Shown: in pieces, positions 48,770-57,856 of the stretch
Position numbering within the stretch: position 1 is the stretch's first letter
How the letters are laid out: every line of letters starts with the position of its first letter
Assembly: GCF_020075705.1 (NCBI RefSeq)
Contig: NZ_JAIQUM010000013.1
Span: 42,487-106,486 of the forward strand
Length of the DNA: 64,000 nucleotides
Direction of reading: 5' to 3'
From: Metabacillus rhizolycopersici
Lineage (GTDB): Bacteria; Bacillota; Bacilli; Bacillales; Bacillaceae
The notes under the pieces: model-generated
What the model was told of the DNA's origin: nothing
What the model saw: only the letters and a program-made list of their open reading frames with translations
The model's database searches: none
Position numbers and translations under genes: made by a program

Positions 48770-49762
48770 TTAACTAAACAAACTAGTACTATGCAATGGT
48801 TGAACGCGTGCTTTTGGATCCATATAAGCTTTCGCGTTATTTACAGCTGTTGGTGCTTCTCCAAATCCACTTGCGATAAGTTTTACTTTACCTTCGTATG
48901 TGCAAATATCACCAGCTGCATAAATTCCTTCAATATTTGTTTCCATTTTCGAATTGACACGAATCGAATTTTTCTCGATTTCTAGACCCCAATTTTTAAT
49001 TGGACCTAGAGAAGAAACAAATCCATAGTTGACGATCAAGTCATCAATATCAAGGACCTCTTTGCGTTCTCCCTTGACTTCCTCTAATACGATCTGTTCA
49101 ATATTGTCTTCACCAATTAAATCAGTTGGAACAAATGGTGTGACAACATTTACTTTTGAATTTTTTAATAGTTCGACACTGTGTTCATGCGCTCTAAATT
49201 TATCACGGCGATGAATTAGACTTACACTTTCTGCGATTGGTTCAAGCATAAGTGCCCAGTCTACTGCAGAATCTCCTCCACCACAAAGTGCAACACGTTT
49301 CCCGGCAAACTTGTTTAAATCATCTACGAAGTAATGTAAGTTTTTGTTTTCATATTTTACTGCTGTGTCAAGCTCCAGCTTACGAGGTTGGAATGCCCCG
49401 TTTCCAGCTGTAATAATGATTGTCTTTGTATAGTGTATTTCACTATTTGTTGTCAGCTTAAAGACACCATCAGCTTGTTTTTCAACTTGTTCAACAGCTT
49501 GTTCTAATGCAATTGTTGGTGAAAATTGCTCCATTTGTTGTTTTAGATTATTAATAAGTTCCTGTGCTCTCACTTTTGGGAACCCAGCAACATCATATAT
49601 GTATTTTTCAGGATATAAGGCAGAAAGCTGTCCACCAAGTTGTGGAAGACTTTCAATGATTTTGACGCTTGCTTGTCTCATTCCACCGTAAAAGGCAGTA
49701 AATAAACCGACAGGCCCCCCACCGATGATGGTTATATCGTAAATCGTAGTATCTTCATTCAT
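48770..49762 (-). CDS. yumC: ferredoxin-NADP reductase, thioredoxin-reductase type
   Basis: This 330-residue flavoprotein transfers electrons between NADPH and ferredoxin or flavodoxin. FAD motif [17 protein letters not shown] motif [14 protein letters not shown] and [23 protein letters not shown] are seen. The CxxC redox site of thioredoxin reductases is absent, which defines this group. ATG 49762 follows AAGGAGG. In Bacillus it is the essential FNR that can support Fe-S and other electron needs. Confidence 0.94.
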   Translation of the reverse strand: MNEDTTIYDITIIGGGPVGLFTAFYGGMRQASVKIIESLPQLGGQLSALYPEKYIYDVAGFPKVRAQELINNLKQQMEQFSPTIALEQAVEQVEKQADGVFKLTTNSEIHYTKTIIITAGNGAFQPRKLELDTAVKYENKNLHYFVDDLNKFAGKRVALCGGGDSAVDWALMLEPIAESVSLIHRRDKFRAHEHSVELLKNSKVNVVTPFVPTDLIGEDNIEQIVLEEVKGERKEVLDIDDLIVNYGFVSSLGPIKNWGLEIEKNSIRVNSKMETNIEGIYAAGDICTYEGKVKLIASGFGEAPTAVNNAKAYMDPKARVQPLHSTSLFS

Positions 49763-50079
49763 TTGTAATCCTCCTTGATGTATGTACAAAAGCTATGTAG
49801 AAATATTACCACAAGTGCCCCGAAAAGTTCATATACTTCTTTCGGAAATCTCTCAAAATTAAGATTGTTTTAGAAACTTTCGTTATATATTAAAGCTATG
49901 AAGCATAATAATAAAGAAATAGAGTGGATTTTATCCCACATAATTTGACTGTCACACATTCATTATTTAAAGGTTTTAATGTGGAAATTTCTTGAAATAC
50001 TAATGATAAGTGGCTAAAATTGAAAGTGAGTCTAATGATATTATTGGACCGCACTCAAATACTATATGTATAGATATGT

Positions 50080-50097
50080 TAGTGAATGATTTCACAA
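50080..50097 (+). promoter_or_regulatory. probable Rex operator before yumB
   Basis: TAGTGAATGATTTCACAA matches the Rex consensus WWGTGAANNNNTTCACWW at every defined position. It lies 30 bp before the GTG start, downstream of a possible TTGGAC (50044) promoter. Rex responds to NADH/NAD+. The rest of the 49763-50126 gap shows nothing else I can support. Confidence 0.72.
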
Positions 50098-50126
50098 TAT
50101 TTTATAGAAAAGGTGGATGGAATTCC

Positions 50127-51341
50127 GTGAGAAAGCCAAAGATTGTCGTTTTAGGTGCTGGATATGGTGGATTAATTACCGTAACTCGCTTGCAAAAACA
50201 ACTTGGAGTTGATGAAGCGGAAATTACACTTGTCAATAAAAACGATTATCACTACGAAACAACCTGGCTTCATGAAGCATCTGCGGGAACATTACATCAT
50301 GATCGAGCACGTTATCAAATTAAGGATATCATTGGAAATACCCCTGTTAATTTCATAAAAGACACTGTTATTTCAATAAATAAAGAAACAAAAAAAGTAG
50401 TGCTAAAAAGAAGTGAATTAACGTATGATTATTTAGTTATTTCATTAGGTGCACATCCTGAAACATTTGGTATTAAAGGTTTAAAGGAATACGCATTTGG
50501 CATTACAAGCATTGATTCTGCACGTCATCTACGTGAGCATATTGAGTATCAATTTGCCATTTATAATACGGAAACACAGAAAAAAGCTGAGCGCTTAACA
50601 ATTGTTGTCGGTGGAGCTGGATTTACGGGAATTGAATTTTTGGGAGAGCTAGGAAATCGTGTTCCGGAGCTATGCAAAGAGTACGATATTGACTTCAAAA
50701 ATGTACGTCTGATCTGTGTTGAAGCAGCACCCACTGCATTGCCAGGATTTGATCCTGAATTAGTTAATTATGCAGTGAATTATTTACAAAACAAAGGTGT
50801 AGAATTTAAAATTGGTACAGCTATTAAGGAATGCATCATAGATGGGATTATTGTAACGAAAGACAACCAAACGGAAACCATTAAAGCAGGTACAGTTGTA
50901 TGGGCTGCGGGTGTTCGCGGTCATAGTGTTGTTGAAGAAGCAGGATTTGAAAACATGCGTGGACGTGTGAAGGTAGATAGGTTTTTACGTGCTCCAGGTC
51001 ATGAAGATGTATACGTTATCGGTGACTGCTCATTGGTTATTAATGAAGAAATAAATCGGCCGTTTCCTCCAACGGCTCAAATAGCAATGCAGCAGGGAGA
51101 AGTCTGTGCAAATAACGTTGCAGTTGCGATTCAAAAGCGTGGTAGGATGATGACCTTCAAACCTGAAATTAAGGGCTCTGTAGCTTCCTTAGGTGAAAGT
51201 GATGCAGTTGGAGTAGTATACGGAAAAAAACTAGTTGGTTCTAGAGCATCCTTCATGAAAAAGGTGATTGACAACCGTGCTTTATACATGATTGGTGGAC
51301 CTTCATTAGTATTAAAAAAAGGCAAGTTTAAATTTTTGTGA
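50127..51341 (+). CDS. yumB: type II NADH dehydrogenase (YumB)
   Basis: This 404-residue respiratory NADH:quinone oxidoreductase is of the NDH-2 class. FAD motif [16 protein letters not shown] is at the N-terminus, NAD motif [16 protein letters not shown] near residue 165, [10 protein letters not shown] near 300, and AMQQGE the quinone-site region. GTG 50127 follows AGGTGGATGG. The C-terminus has amphipathic basic character for membrane binding. A Rex-like operator lies just upstream, so expression should follow the cell's NADH/NAD+ ratio. Confidence 0.92.
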   Translation: MRKPKIVVLGAGYGGLITVTRLQKQLGVDEAEITLVNKNDYHYETTWLHEASAGTLHHDRARYQIKDIIGNTPVNFIKDTVISINKETKKVVLKRSELTYDYLVISLGAHPETFGIKGLKEYAFGITSIDSARHLREHIEYQFAIYNTETQKKAERLTIVVGGAGFTGIEFLGELGNRVPELCKEYDIDFKNVRLICVEAAPTALPGFDPELVNYAVNYLQNKGVEFKIGTAIKECIIDGIIVTKDNQTETIKAGTVVWAAGVRGHSVVEEAGFENMRGRVKVDRFLRAPGHEDVYVIGDCSLVINEEINRPFPPTAQIAMQQGEVCANNVAVAIQKRGRMMTFKPEIKGSVASLGESDAVGVVYGKKLVGSRASFMKKVIDNRALYMIGGPSLVLKKGKFKFL

Positions 51342-51372
51342 TGCAATCAAAAAATGAACTACGTTTCATTAA

Positions 51373-51408
51373 CTAATAGTGGGTGATGAAAAGCACACCC
51401 ACTATTAG
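51373..51408 (+). repeat. short hairpin repeat, second family
   Basis: CTAATAGTGGGTG pairs perfectly with CACCCACTATTAG around ATGAAAAGCA. It is flanked by TTTCATTAA and GGAGTCTAATTTTA, as in the relatives. It follows yumB and may end its transcript. Confidence 0.7.
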
Positions 51409-51524
51409 GAGTCTAATTTTATGTAATCGCTTTCTGTTGAACGATTGTGAAATCATTCTATTTCTTAGTAAATCATAACTAGCACCTTAATGAAAAATGA
51501 CTTATTTTCGAAGGAGAGACATGG

Positions 51525-51647
51525 ATGAACAAAACAAAGGTTGAGTTGAAAGAATGTCCTTATTGCTTTGGAAGGGGTTATTTCCAATTAATACTTGGCG
51601 GTTCTGAAACATGTAATAGTTGCAAGGGGACCGGTGAGAAATCATAA
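51525..51647 (+). CDS. yuiA: YuiA-like zinc-finger micro-protein
   Basis: This 40-residue protein has two DnaJ-type motifs, CPYCFGRG and CNSCKGTG, which form a likely single zinc centre. The start follows AAGGAGAG by about 8 bases. In B. subtilis yuiA lies just before yuiB and yuiC, as here. The function is unknown. Confidence 0.85.
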   Translation: MNKTKVELKECPYCFGRGYFQLILGGSETCNSCKGTGEKS

Positions 51648-51773
51648 AACCGTACTTCGGGCTGTGAATTTTACGGTTCATTATAAGGATGAGATAAAAC
51701 GTTTAAAGGCTTATGGATTGACTGTCTATCACTAGTTAAGTACACTTAAATTGGTGTACTGGAGGTGATAGAA

Positions 51774-52094
51774 ATGTTAAGCTTGCCGGTTTTATTAATA
51801 TCAATGCTTTTATTTTTAGTTTTATTTTTTGGAATAGGATTTTTATTAAATATGCTTTTACGCATGTCCTGGGTGATGGCAATTGTTTATCCTATTGTTT
51901 GTATTTTTATTATAGATAATGTGAGGTTTATCGAATATTTCCAACGTCCACTCGATTCATTTTCTGCGTTAGGGAGTAAAATTGTTTCATTAGCACTTGC
52001 GGATATTTTAATTCTAGCATGTGGACTTATTGGCGCCATTCTATCAGGAATCATCATTAAAATGCTTCGAAAAAGAGGCTATCAAATGTTTTAA
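51774..52094 (+). CDS. yuiB: YuiB membrane protein
   Basis: This 106-residue integral membrane protein has about three hydrophobic helices (around 5-25, 29-47 and 70-95) and a positively charged C-terminus (KMLRKRGYQMF). The perfect site GGAGGTGATAGAA precedes the ATG. Position and length match B. subtilis YuiB. The function is unknown. Confidence 0.85.
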   Translation: MLSLPVLLISMLLFLVLFFGIGFLLNMLLRMSWVMAIVYPIVCIFIIDNVRFIEYFQRPLDSFSALGSKIVSLALADILILACGLIGAILSGIIIKMLRKRGYQMF

Positions 52095-52111
52095 TTATCG
52101 ACTTTAATGAA

Positions 52112-52148
52112 AGTCTGTCATCGTAATCAATCGTGACAGGCTTTTTTT
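52112..52148 (+). terminator. terminator after yuiB
   Basis: AGTCTGTCATCG pairs with CGTGACAGGCT (with G-T and mismatch) and is followed by seven T. Confidence 0.8.
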
Positions 52149-52149
52149 G

Positions 52150-52320
52150 TTGCTTAGGAATTTATAAAATTCTTGTACTGTGGATAAGCGCACGACATTC
52201 AGCGAAAGCGGCAAGCCCCTCTTGGGTCTACAGGCGCTTTTGAATTGAAGGTAAAAAACACTTTCTATTCAAAAGCGTCTTATTTACTCGAGGCTGATCA
52301 AGGTGCTTGCACTTTTGTTC
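52150..52320 (+). repeat. dispersed palindromic repeat, copy 12 (leader type 2, core A)
   Basis: The leader TAGGAATTTATAAAATTCTTG...GATAAGCGCACGACATTCAGC is followed by AAGCGGC. Inner stem GGCGCTTTTGAAT pairs with ATTCAAAAGCGTC, and the right end CAAGGTGCTTGCACTTTTGTTC is weaker than usual. No gene lies between it and yuiC (52321-52485). Confidence 0.85.
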
Positions 52321-52485
52321 ATTTTATTACGATCCCCCATTAAAATCTTTTTATCCAAATGAAATTTTGCAAGGCAAATAAAAGGTTTTTTTGTAATTGT
52401 TAAATAATGTATTTTCCCTATTTGCGAATATTCCTGCTTGGAACTGGGAACGAATAGATTTGTGAGGAGAGTGAATAGGGAAAAT

Positions 52486-53223
52486 ATGATAAGTATAAAG
52501 AGAGTAAGTCGAAGGTTATTGATGACCTTCTTATTTTTTGGTGCATTGACTACGACAATTGAAGTGATAACAGGTGTAGAAGCTAAGGACATATCGAATT
52601 GGTACGGTCACAATCATTCAAGTGCAGGTGTGCAGATCGATGATGAAAATAGTAAGGAAGTAGAAAATAGTGCAGATACATTCAAATTTTTAGGTTTAAC
52701 CTTTAAGGCAATGAATTCTGAAACAGTCATTGAAGCAATGACTTCATCAAGTGTAGAAACAGCTAATCGTAATGTATCTTTAGAGGATGAAATTGGTTTG
52801 TCAAAATACCCAACGAAGCAAGTTGTTGCTACAGGCTATACCGCAGGGGTTGAATCAACAGGGAAACAACCAGGAAATCCTAGTTATGGGATTACATATT
52901 CAGGCGTAAAAGTGAAGCGAGATTTATATTCAACAGTTGCAGCTGACTTAGATGTATTTCCGCTTGGAACGATCTTGTTTATCCCTGAATATGGATTCGG
53001 GGTTGTAGCAGATAAAGGTGGAGCGATAAAAGGTAATAGATTAGATCTCTATTATGAGACAGTGAAAGATGTGTACAACGATTGGGGGAAGAGGCAAGTA
53101 GATGTGTATGTCATTAAAATGGGTGACGGTAAACTAACGGAAGAACAATTAAATCGTTTGAATGAAGACGAATCGATGCAGGTCTTTAGGCAAAAGTATA
53201 TTAAAAATAAAACAAAAAGCTAA
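52486..53223 (+). CDS. yuiC: 3D-domain cell-wall protein YuiC (Sps-type lytic transglycosylase)
   Basis: This 245-residue exported protein has an N-terminal signal anchor (about 8-28) and a C-terminal 3D domain (about 110-215: [52 protein letters not shown]) whose Asp residues form the active site of the Sps/YuiC class of muralytic transglycosylases. ATG 52486 has an ATAGGG site; the GTG at 52468 is an alternative. It is expected to remodel peptidoglycan at the cell surface, in sporulation or resuscitation. Confidence 0.9.
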   Translation: MISIKRVSRRLLMTFLFFGALTTTIEVITGVEAKDISNWYGHNHSSAGVQIDDENSKEVENSADTFKFLGLTFKAMNSETVIEAMTSSSVETANRNVSLEDEIGLSKYPTKQVVATGYTAGVESTGKQPGNPSYGITYSGVKVKRDLYSTVAADLDVFPLGTILFIPEYGFGVVADKGGAIKGNRLDLYYETVKDVYNDWGKRQVDVYVIKMGDGKLTEEQLNRLNEDESMQVFRQKYIKNKTKS

Positions 53224-53270
53224 TGAACGATTTCTATGTGTTCGTACAAGTAAATTGAAAATAATAAACC

Positions 53271-53313
53271 AAACGGGGTGATAAATTATAATTGATTTAT
53301 CACCCCGTTTTTT
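53271..53313 (+). terminator. terminator after yuiC
   Basis: AAACGGGGTGATAAAT pairs perfectly with ATTTATCACCCCGTTTTTT over an 8-nt loop. Confidence 0.95.
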
Positions 53314-53459
53314 GATTTTGCTTTTGATAAGCCAGGAGTACTTTTTTTCTTTTTGGAATTTTGATACCATTAAAAAGGAACAAGAGTTCGTCTTTTTTGA
53401 TTCGAGATGCCAAGTTTGATGAAGTTGAATGATTGTTAGCAAAAATAGGAGTTGATGAA

Positions 53460-54086
53460 ATGAAGTATGAATGGCGGAAGAAAGACAAAGAAATATATCT
53501 ACCTAAAAGCAAACCTACAATGATAGAGGTTCCTAAGACGAAATTCTTTACTTTAAAAGGAAAAGGAAACCCAAATAGTGAAGCGTTTAAGGAGCATATT
53601 AAAACGTTATATACACTATCATACACTATTCGAATGATGCCGAAGAAAGGAATAACACCAGAAGGGTACTTTGAATATACGGTATTCCCATTAGAAGGAG
53701 TATGGGATTTAGATGAAGAAGGCAGGCGATTGGAAAATTTGGATAAAGACAGGTTAGTGTATAAGCTAATGATTCGACAACCTGATTTTGTAACAGATGA
53801 ATTATTTTGGCAAGCGAAGAGCACAGCAGCAAAAAAAGTAGCGGAAGATCATTTAAATGCTGTTCAATTAGAGAAAATAGAAGAAGGACTTTGCGTTCAA
53901 TGTATGCATGTAGGAAGTTACGACAGTGAGCCAAAAACTTTTTCATTAATGGATGAGTTTTGCGATGAAAACAACTTGATTCGAATCGACAAAAGGCATC
54001 GGGAAATCTACTTAAATGACGCAAGGAAGACACCTTCTGAAAAATTAAAAACCGTTTTACGTTATAAAGTCTTGGATCGAGAATAA
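53460..54086 (+). CDS. GyrI-like small-molecule-binding domain protein
   Basis: This 208-residue soluble protein has the GyrI-like fold (YdeE/SbmC superfamily) without a DNA-binding domain. N-terminal MIEVPKTKFFTLKGKGNPNSEAFKEHIKTLY and C-terminal LNDARKTPSEKLKTVLRY are characteristic of the long stand-alone family. Such proteins bind or hydrolyse small hydrophobic compounds. ATG 53460 follows AGGAG by 8 bases. It is not at this place in B. subtilis, so it is an insertion between yuiC and yuiD. Confidence 0.85.
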   Translation: MKYEWRKKDKEIYLPKSKPTMIEVPKTKFFTLKGKGNPNSEAFKEHIKTLYTLSYTIRMMPKKGITPEGYFEYTVFPLEGVWDLDEEGRRLENLDKDRLVYKLMIRQPDFVTDELFWQAKSTAAKKVAEDHLNAVQLEKIEEGLCVQCMHVGSYDSEPKTFSLMDEFCDENNLIRIDKRHREIYLNDARKTPSEKLKTVLRYKVLDRE

Positions 54087-54156
54087 TTCTTAGGAGTAAA
54101 TCCTACGTGCACAACAGATGGTTGAGTCTGATAAAAGTCAACAGCTAATGTATACT

Positions 54157-54200
54157 AAAAAACACTTGGATTCATGTGATTATCCAAGTGTTTTTGTTTT
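54157..54200. terminator. bidirectional terminator
   Basis: AAAAAACACTTGGA pairs with TCCAAGTGTTTTTG between the convergent GyrI-like gene and the cobalamin-binding-like gene. Confidence 0.88.
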
Positions 54201-55002
54201 AGGACAATTCATTCGCACTAGGTGGTGAAAATGAATCTGGATGTAAAAGGTATGCTAGTTTTTGTAAGCCGAAGAGCAGACGTGGTGAAGGTCTGCAGAA
54301 TAGTGATTCTTCTAGCAGGTGAATATGACCGTTTTGCACAGCTTGTAAGTCAGATGCATCCTTTCTTTTCAAAACATGATCACGCTTCATTCTTGATTGC
54401 TTTACACCAACCCAGGATAAGCAAATATGCTCTGGATTTCTACGGTGCACATCTTCCCAAGTTGTTTGCACACTAGCAAGTTCAACATCATCAAAAATAT
54501 TTTTAGCACCTGCTAATTGACTAAGTTCTGTTAGCCAGTTGGTTTGACCTGGCGTAAAAATAGGGTTTGGCCACCATTCAAAGTAGACTGTTTTAGGTTG
54601 TTTGATCGTAGCTGCAATTGCTCGGTACTTATCAAGGAAGTTTAAATAGTTTTCGATTGCGAGTGCCGCTTCTTTTTCTTTTCCAGTTGCCTTTCCTAAT
54701 GTATCTAGATTTTCAGCGATATCTTGAAAAGACTGTGGATTAAACACAATGTGAGGAATGTTACGGTCTTTTAATTCTTGAATATTTTTCTCCATCCCAG
54801 GAACACTTAGAGATGCGAGCACTAAGTCTGGTTCGTATGTTTCAAGAAGATTCATATTGATAGAAAGATCAGGTCCAAGCCGCGGAAGATGAGAGAGATC
54901 ATCCGGCCAATTAGAAAAATCATCAAGTGCTACTAGGTAATCTTTTAATCCTAGGTATACGACAAGTTCAGTATTGCTAGGACATATTGAAATAAGTTTC
55001 AT
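54199..55002 (-). CDS. BtuF-like cobalamin-binding protein without export signal
   Basis: This 267-residue protein has the BtuF/TroA-type binding-protein fold: ISICPSNTELVVYLGL, VALDDFSNWPDDL, YEPDLVLAS, YFEWWPNPIFTPG and ERRNPEHICLSWVG-type segments. It lacks any signal peptide or lipobox, so it is cytoplasmic, unlike transport receptors. No permease or ATPase lies nearby. It may be a cytosolic corrinoid-binding protein; the ligand is inferred. It is 16 bp upstream of yuiD (same strand) and may be co-transcribed. Confidence 0.78.
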   Translation of the reverse strand: MKLISICPSNTELVVYLGLKDYLVALDDFSNWPDDLSHLPRLGPDLSINMNLLETYEPDLVLASLSVPGMEKNIQELKDRNIPHIVFNPQSFQDIAENLDTLGKATGKEKEAALAIENYLNFLDKYRAIAATIKQPKTVYFEWWPNPIFTPGQTNWLTELSQLAGAKNIFDDVELASVQTTWEDVHRRNPEHICLSWVGVKQSRMKRDHVLKRKDASDLQAVQNGHIHLLEESLFCRPSPRLLFGLQKLAYLLHPDSFSPPSANELS

Positions 55003-55018
55003 TTTTTACCCTAACCTC

Positions 55019-55498
55019 CTAGAATACAAAAATGTAGTAAATAAAAAGTGAAAGCAGAATACCAGATAAACCTCCGAAGAAAACTTCAATTGGCTGATGT
55101 CCGAGAAGTTCCTTCAATTTCTTTTGTTTATCATGTTCAGCTTTCTGTGGCCAAACCTTTGCTTCTTCAACAAATCGATTAAAGTCAAGTACAAGCTGAT
55201 TTAATACAGTTGCCTGTTCCCCTGCATGCCGTCTTACCCCTGTGGCATCAAACATGGTGATAATTGCAAAAATAGCTGAAATCGCAAAAAGTGAGGAGTT
55301 AAGTCCATGTTCAAGTGCCACACTGGTTGAAAGGGCGGTTACTGCTGCTGAATGAGAACTAGGCATTCCACCTGTACTTGTTACAAGCGACCAATTCCAT
55401 TCTCTAGTAGCAATAAATTGAATCGGTACTTTAACAAATTGTGCAAAAAATATGGCAATTAATGAGGAAAGTAACGGAATATTTAAAAGTAAATCCAA
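55019..55498 (-). CDS. yuiD: divergent PAP2-family membrane protein YuiD
   Basis: This 159-residue polytopic protein is of the DUF212/PAP2-related family. The segment STGGMPSSHSAAVTALSTSV carries the PSSH motif, and GVRRHAGEQATVLNQLV follows. There are about four membrane helices. TTG 55498 follows GAAAGGGG by 7 bases and gives the family start MDLLLNIPLL. Phosphatase activity is plausible but unproven. It is upstream of the cobalamin-binding-like gene on the same transcript. Confidence 0.87.
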   Translation of the reverse strand: MDLLLNIPLLSSLIAIFFAQFVKVPIQFIATREWNWSLVTSTGGMPSSHSAAVTALSTSVALEHGLNSSLFAISAIFAIITMFDATGVRRHAGEQATVLNQLVLDFNRFVEEAKVWPQKAEHDKQKKLKELLGHQPIEVFFGGLSGILLSLFIYYIFVF

Positions 55499-55567
55499 AG
55501 TGTAAACCCCTTTCAACTATGTAGGTTGGTGCAAAAAGTTCCATTTTATTTAAAATATGGAATGGTT

Positions 55568-55686
55568 TTGATACAATCAAAAGGTCATACATTTTCGTTG
55601 ACCCTAAAGTCGATGTATAAAGTAATTTGGCTATGTGAAAAGTTTTTTTCATTATAGCATATTTTTACAATGACCTTTTGTATCAA
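55568..55686 (-). promoter_or_regulatory. inverted repeat around an extended -10 promoter for yuiD
   Basis: TTGATACAATCAAAAGGTCAT (55568-55588, of which 17 bases match) is inverted as ATGACCTTTTGTATCAA at 55670-55686. Between them, read on the minus strand, is TGCTATAAT (55651-55659), an extended -10 box. The second arm lies in the yuiD leader, where a near-palindrome TTCCATTTTATTTAAAATATGGAA-like stretch (about 55540-55563) is also present. Confidence 0.5.
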
Positions 55687-55711
55687 GCCTCGTGTTTTTT
55701 ATAGGCTAAGT

Positions 55712-55862
55712 ATAAATTTTTGACTTAGTTTTCGTGTCCAGCGCAAGCGCCTAGCCCCTCTTGGGTCTACAGTCACTTTTGAATTGAAGGCAAAGTACGC
55801 CTTCTATTCAAAAGCGTCTTATTTGCCCGAAGCTGATCAAGGCGCTTGCGCTTTTCTTATGT
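55712..55862 (+). repeat. dispersed palindromic repeat, copy 13 (leader type 3, core A)
   Basis: The leader is TTTTTGACTTAGTTTTCGTGTCCAGC and the outer arm GCGCAAGCGCCTAG. Inner stem TTTTGAAT pairs with ATTCAAAA around GAAGGCAAAGTACGCCTTC, with right end CAAGGCGCTTGCGCTTTTCTTA. It stands between divergent yuiD and pepA. Confidence 0.9.
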
Positions 55863-55983
55863 AACTGGAATCTTCATTTTTGCGTTTATCCTCGAAGTAT
55901 AGAAAGTGTTCGAGAAGAGATTAGCCTAACTTTTTGTGAAGATAGGTCGCGTAGGTATCAACTATATTATGGAGGTGTCGCTT

Positions 55984-57489
55984 TTGTTTATGGTACATAA
56001 TCAATTAGAGTTAACTGATAAACATGAACTACTTGTGATTGGATTATATCAACAAAATGGTAAACTATCAGGACTTGCAGCAGAAGTAGATCAACAATTA
56101 GATGGGCAAATTACAGAATTAATCAAGAGTGGAGACCTGGCTGCAAGACAGAACTCGATTACGAAAATACATACCCTCGGTAGACTTGCAATCAAACGAT
56201 TATTCTTTGTTGGATTAGGAAAAGAAAAAGAATTTGATTTTGATTCGGCAAGATTAGCGTTTGGAAAGTTGTTTAAGACAATTCAAGAGGCAAAGTTACA
56301 GGATGTCACGATTGCGATAGATACGTTCGTTACAGAAGGTTTTGACCAAGGTGAAGCTGCACATGCGTTAGCAGAGGCATTTGCTTTATCTACATATAAA
56401 ATAATTGATTACAAACAAAAATCAAATGAGCCTGAAAAGAATATAGAATCGATTCGAGTTATCTCACTTACAGACGAGGTTAGTGCCATTAAATCAGGGC
56501 TAGAAGTAGGCTATGCTTTTGGTAAAGGGACTAACAGCGCAAGAACGTTAACGAATATGCCACCAAATTTGTTAACAGCGTCAGAGCTTGCTTCATACGC
56601 AATCGATTTAGCAAACAAATATCAATTTGAATACGAAATACTTGAAAAAGATGAGATGGAGCGGCTTGGAATGGGGGCATTACTTGCCGTGAACAAAGGA
56701 TCTGATGAGCCGCCGAAAATGATCGTCTTAAAATATCAAGGGTTAGAAGAGTGGACTGATGTCATCGGTTTAATTGGCAAAGGGATTACCTATGATACTG
56801 GCGGTTATTCCATTAAACCGAAAGATGGAATTGTCGGCATGAAAACTGATATGGGCGGAGCAGCAGCAGTGCTGGGAGCTATGGAAATCATTGGGGAAAT
56901 CAAACCAGAGCAAAACGTGGTTGCTGTCATTCCATCAACAGATAACATGATTAGTGGCGGAGCATTTAAGCCTGATGATGTTATTGTATCTCTTAGTGGG
57001 AAAACAATTGAGGTATTAAATACTGATGCAGAGGGCCGATTAGCACTTGCTGATGGTATGACGTATGCGAAACATCATGGTGCAAATTATTTAGTCGATG
57101 TCGCCACTCTAACTGGTGGAGTGATTGTTGCGTTAGGAACTGAAACAACAGGGGCGATGACAAATAATGAAGAACTGTTTGAGCAAGTGCTGCAAGCATC
57201 TCATGAATGTGAAGAACCAATTTGGCGCCTACCGATAACCGAAAAAGATAAAAAACGTGTTCGTAATAGCCAAATGGCGGACCTAAATAATTCACCTGGC
57301 CGTGAAGGACATGCGATTATGGCAGGAACATTTATCGGGGAATTTGCGGAGGGGACACCATGGGTCCATCTAGATATAGCAGGTACCGCTACAACATCAA
57401 AGGAAAGTGATCTTGGCCCAACAGGTGCAACTGGAGTCATGGCCCGAACATTAGCTACGTTTGTAGAACGATTTGAAGCAAGTAAATAA
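55984..57489 (+). CDS. pepA: leucyl aminopeptidase (YuiE)
   Basis: This 501-residue M17 aminopeptidase binds two metal ions and removes N-terminal Leu and other residues. Metal-site motifs are [24 protein letters not shown] and the signature [10 protein letters not shown], all in the C-terminal catalytic domain; the N-terminal half is the macrodomain-like hexamerisation part. TTG 55984 follows GGAGGTG with 5-base spacing, while ATG 55990 is further away. It is cytosolic and stands alone, ended by a strong hairpin. Confidence 0.95.
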   Translation: MFMVHNQLELTDKHELLVIGLYQQNGKLSGLAAEVDQQLDGQITELIKSGDLAARQNSITKIHTLGRLAIKRLFFVGLGKEKEFDFDSARLAFGKLFKTIQEAKLQDVTIAIDTFVTEGFDQGEAAHALAEAFALSTYKIIDYKQKSNEPEKNIESIRVISLTDEVSAIKSGLEVGYAFGKGTNSARTLTNMPPNLLTASELASYAIDLANKYQFEYEILEKDEMERLGMGALLAVNKGSDEPPKMIVLKYQGLEEWTDVIGLIGKGITYDTGGYSIKPKDGIVGMKTDMGGAAAVLGAMEIIGEIKPEQNVVAVIPSTDNMISGGAFKPDDVIVSLSGKTIEVLNTDAEGRLALADGMTYAKHHGANYLVDVATLTGGVIVALGTETTGAMTNNEELFEQVLQASHECEEPIWRLPITEKDKKRVRNSQMADLNNSPGREGHAIMAGTFIGEFAEGTPWVHLDIAGTATTSKESDLGPTGATGVMARTLATFVERFEASK

Positions 57490-57546
57490 TGCTTTAGAAA
57501 AGAGTAGCGACTAAGCTTGAATTAAAGGGAATTTAAGTTGTCATAA

Positions 57547-57584
57547 GGAAAGGATGAGTAATCTATTGATTACTCATCCTTTCC
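57547..57584 (+). terminator. long hairpin after pepA
   Basis: Positions 57547-57563 and 57568-57584 form a perfect 17-bp stem with a 4-nt loop (GGAAAGGATGAG...). The T-run after it is short. From 57585 to 57856 I see no gene that I can support, only AT-rich DNA and a possible TTGTCC-18-TATCAT promoter for the next gene. Confidence 0.8.
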
Positions 57585-57856
57585 ATTTTGTGGTACTTTA
57601 TGATTTATCTTTCATTCTCATGAGTAGCTTCGCTTTATTCCAATATTATATGGGCTCTATCAGACTTGGATACTTCTCTACTATTTATTGCTCACACATT
57701 TCTCTTTTTCAGACTTTTATGGGCAAAAAGAGGATCTTTACTAGTGAAAAATAGTAAAAAGATATGATTACGATAAAATCCGACAATCCTTTCTCTTGTC
57801 CTTGTTCATTTATCCGTTGTATCATTAAAATATCCTATTTTTAGGAGGGGATTTCT

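Noticed and set aside
54222..54476. Plus-strand frame of 84 codons
   Set aside because: It lies antisense within the cobalamin-binding-like gene, which has strong family motifs; no start signal.
57554..57754. Plus-strand frame of 66 codons after pepA
   Set aside because: It starts inside the pepA terminator hairpin, lacks a ribosome site and has poor codon character.
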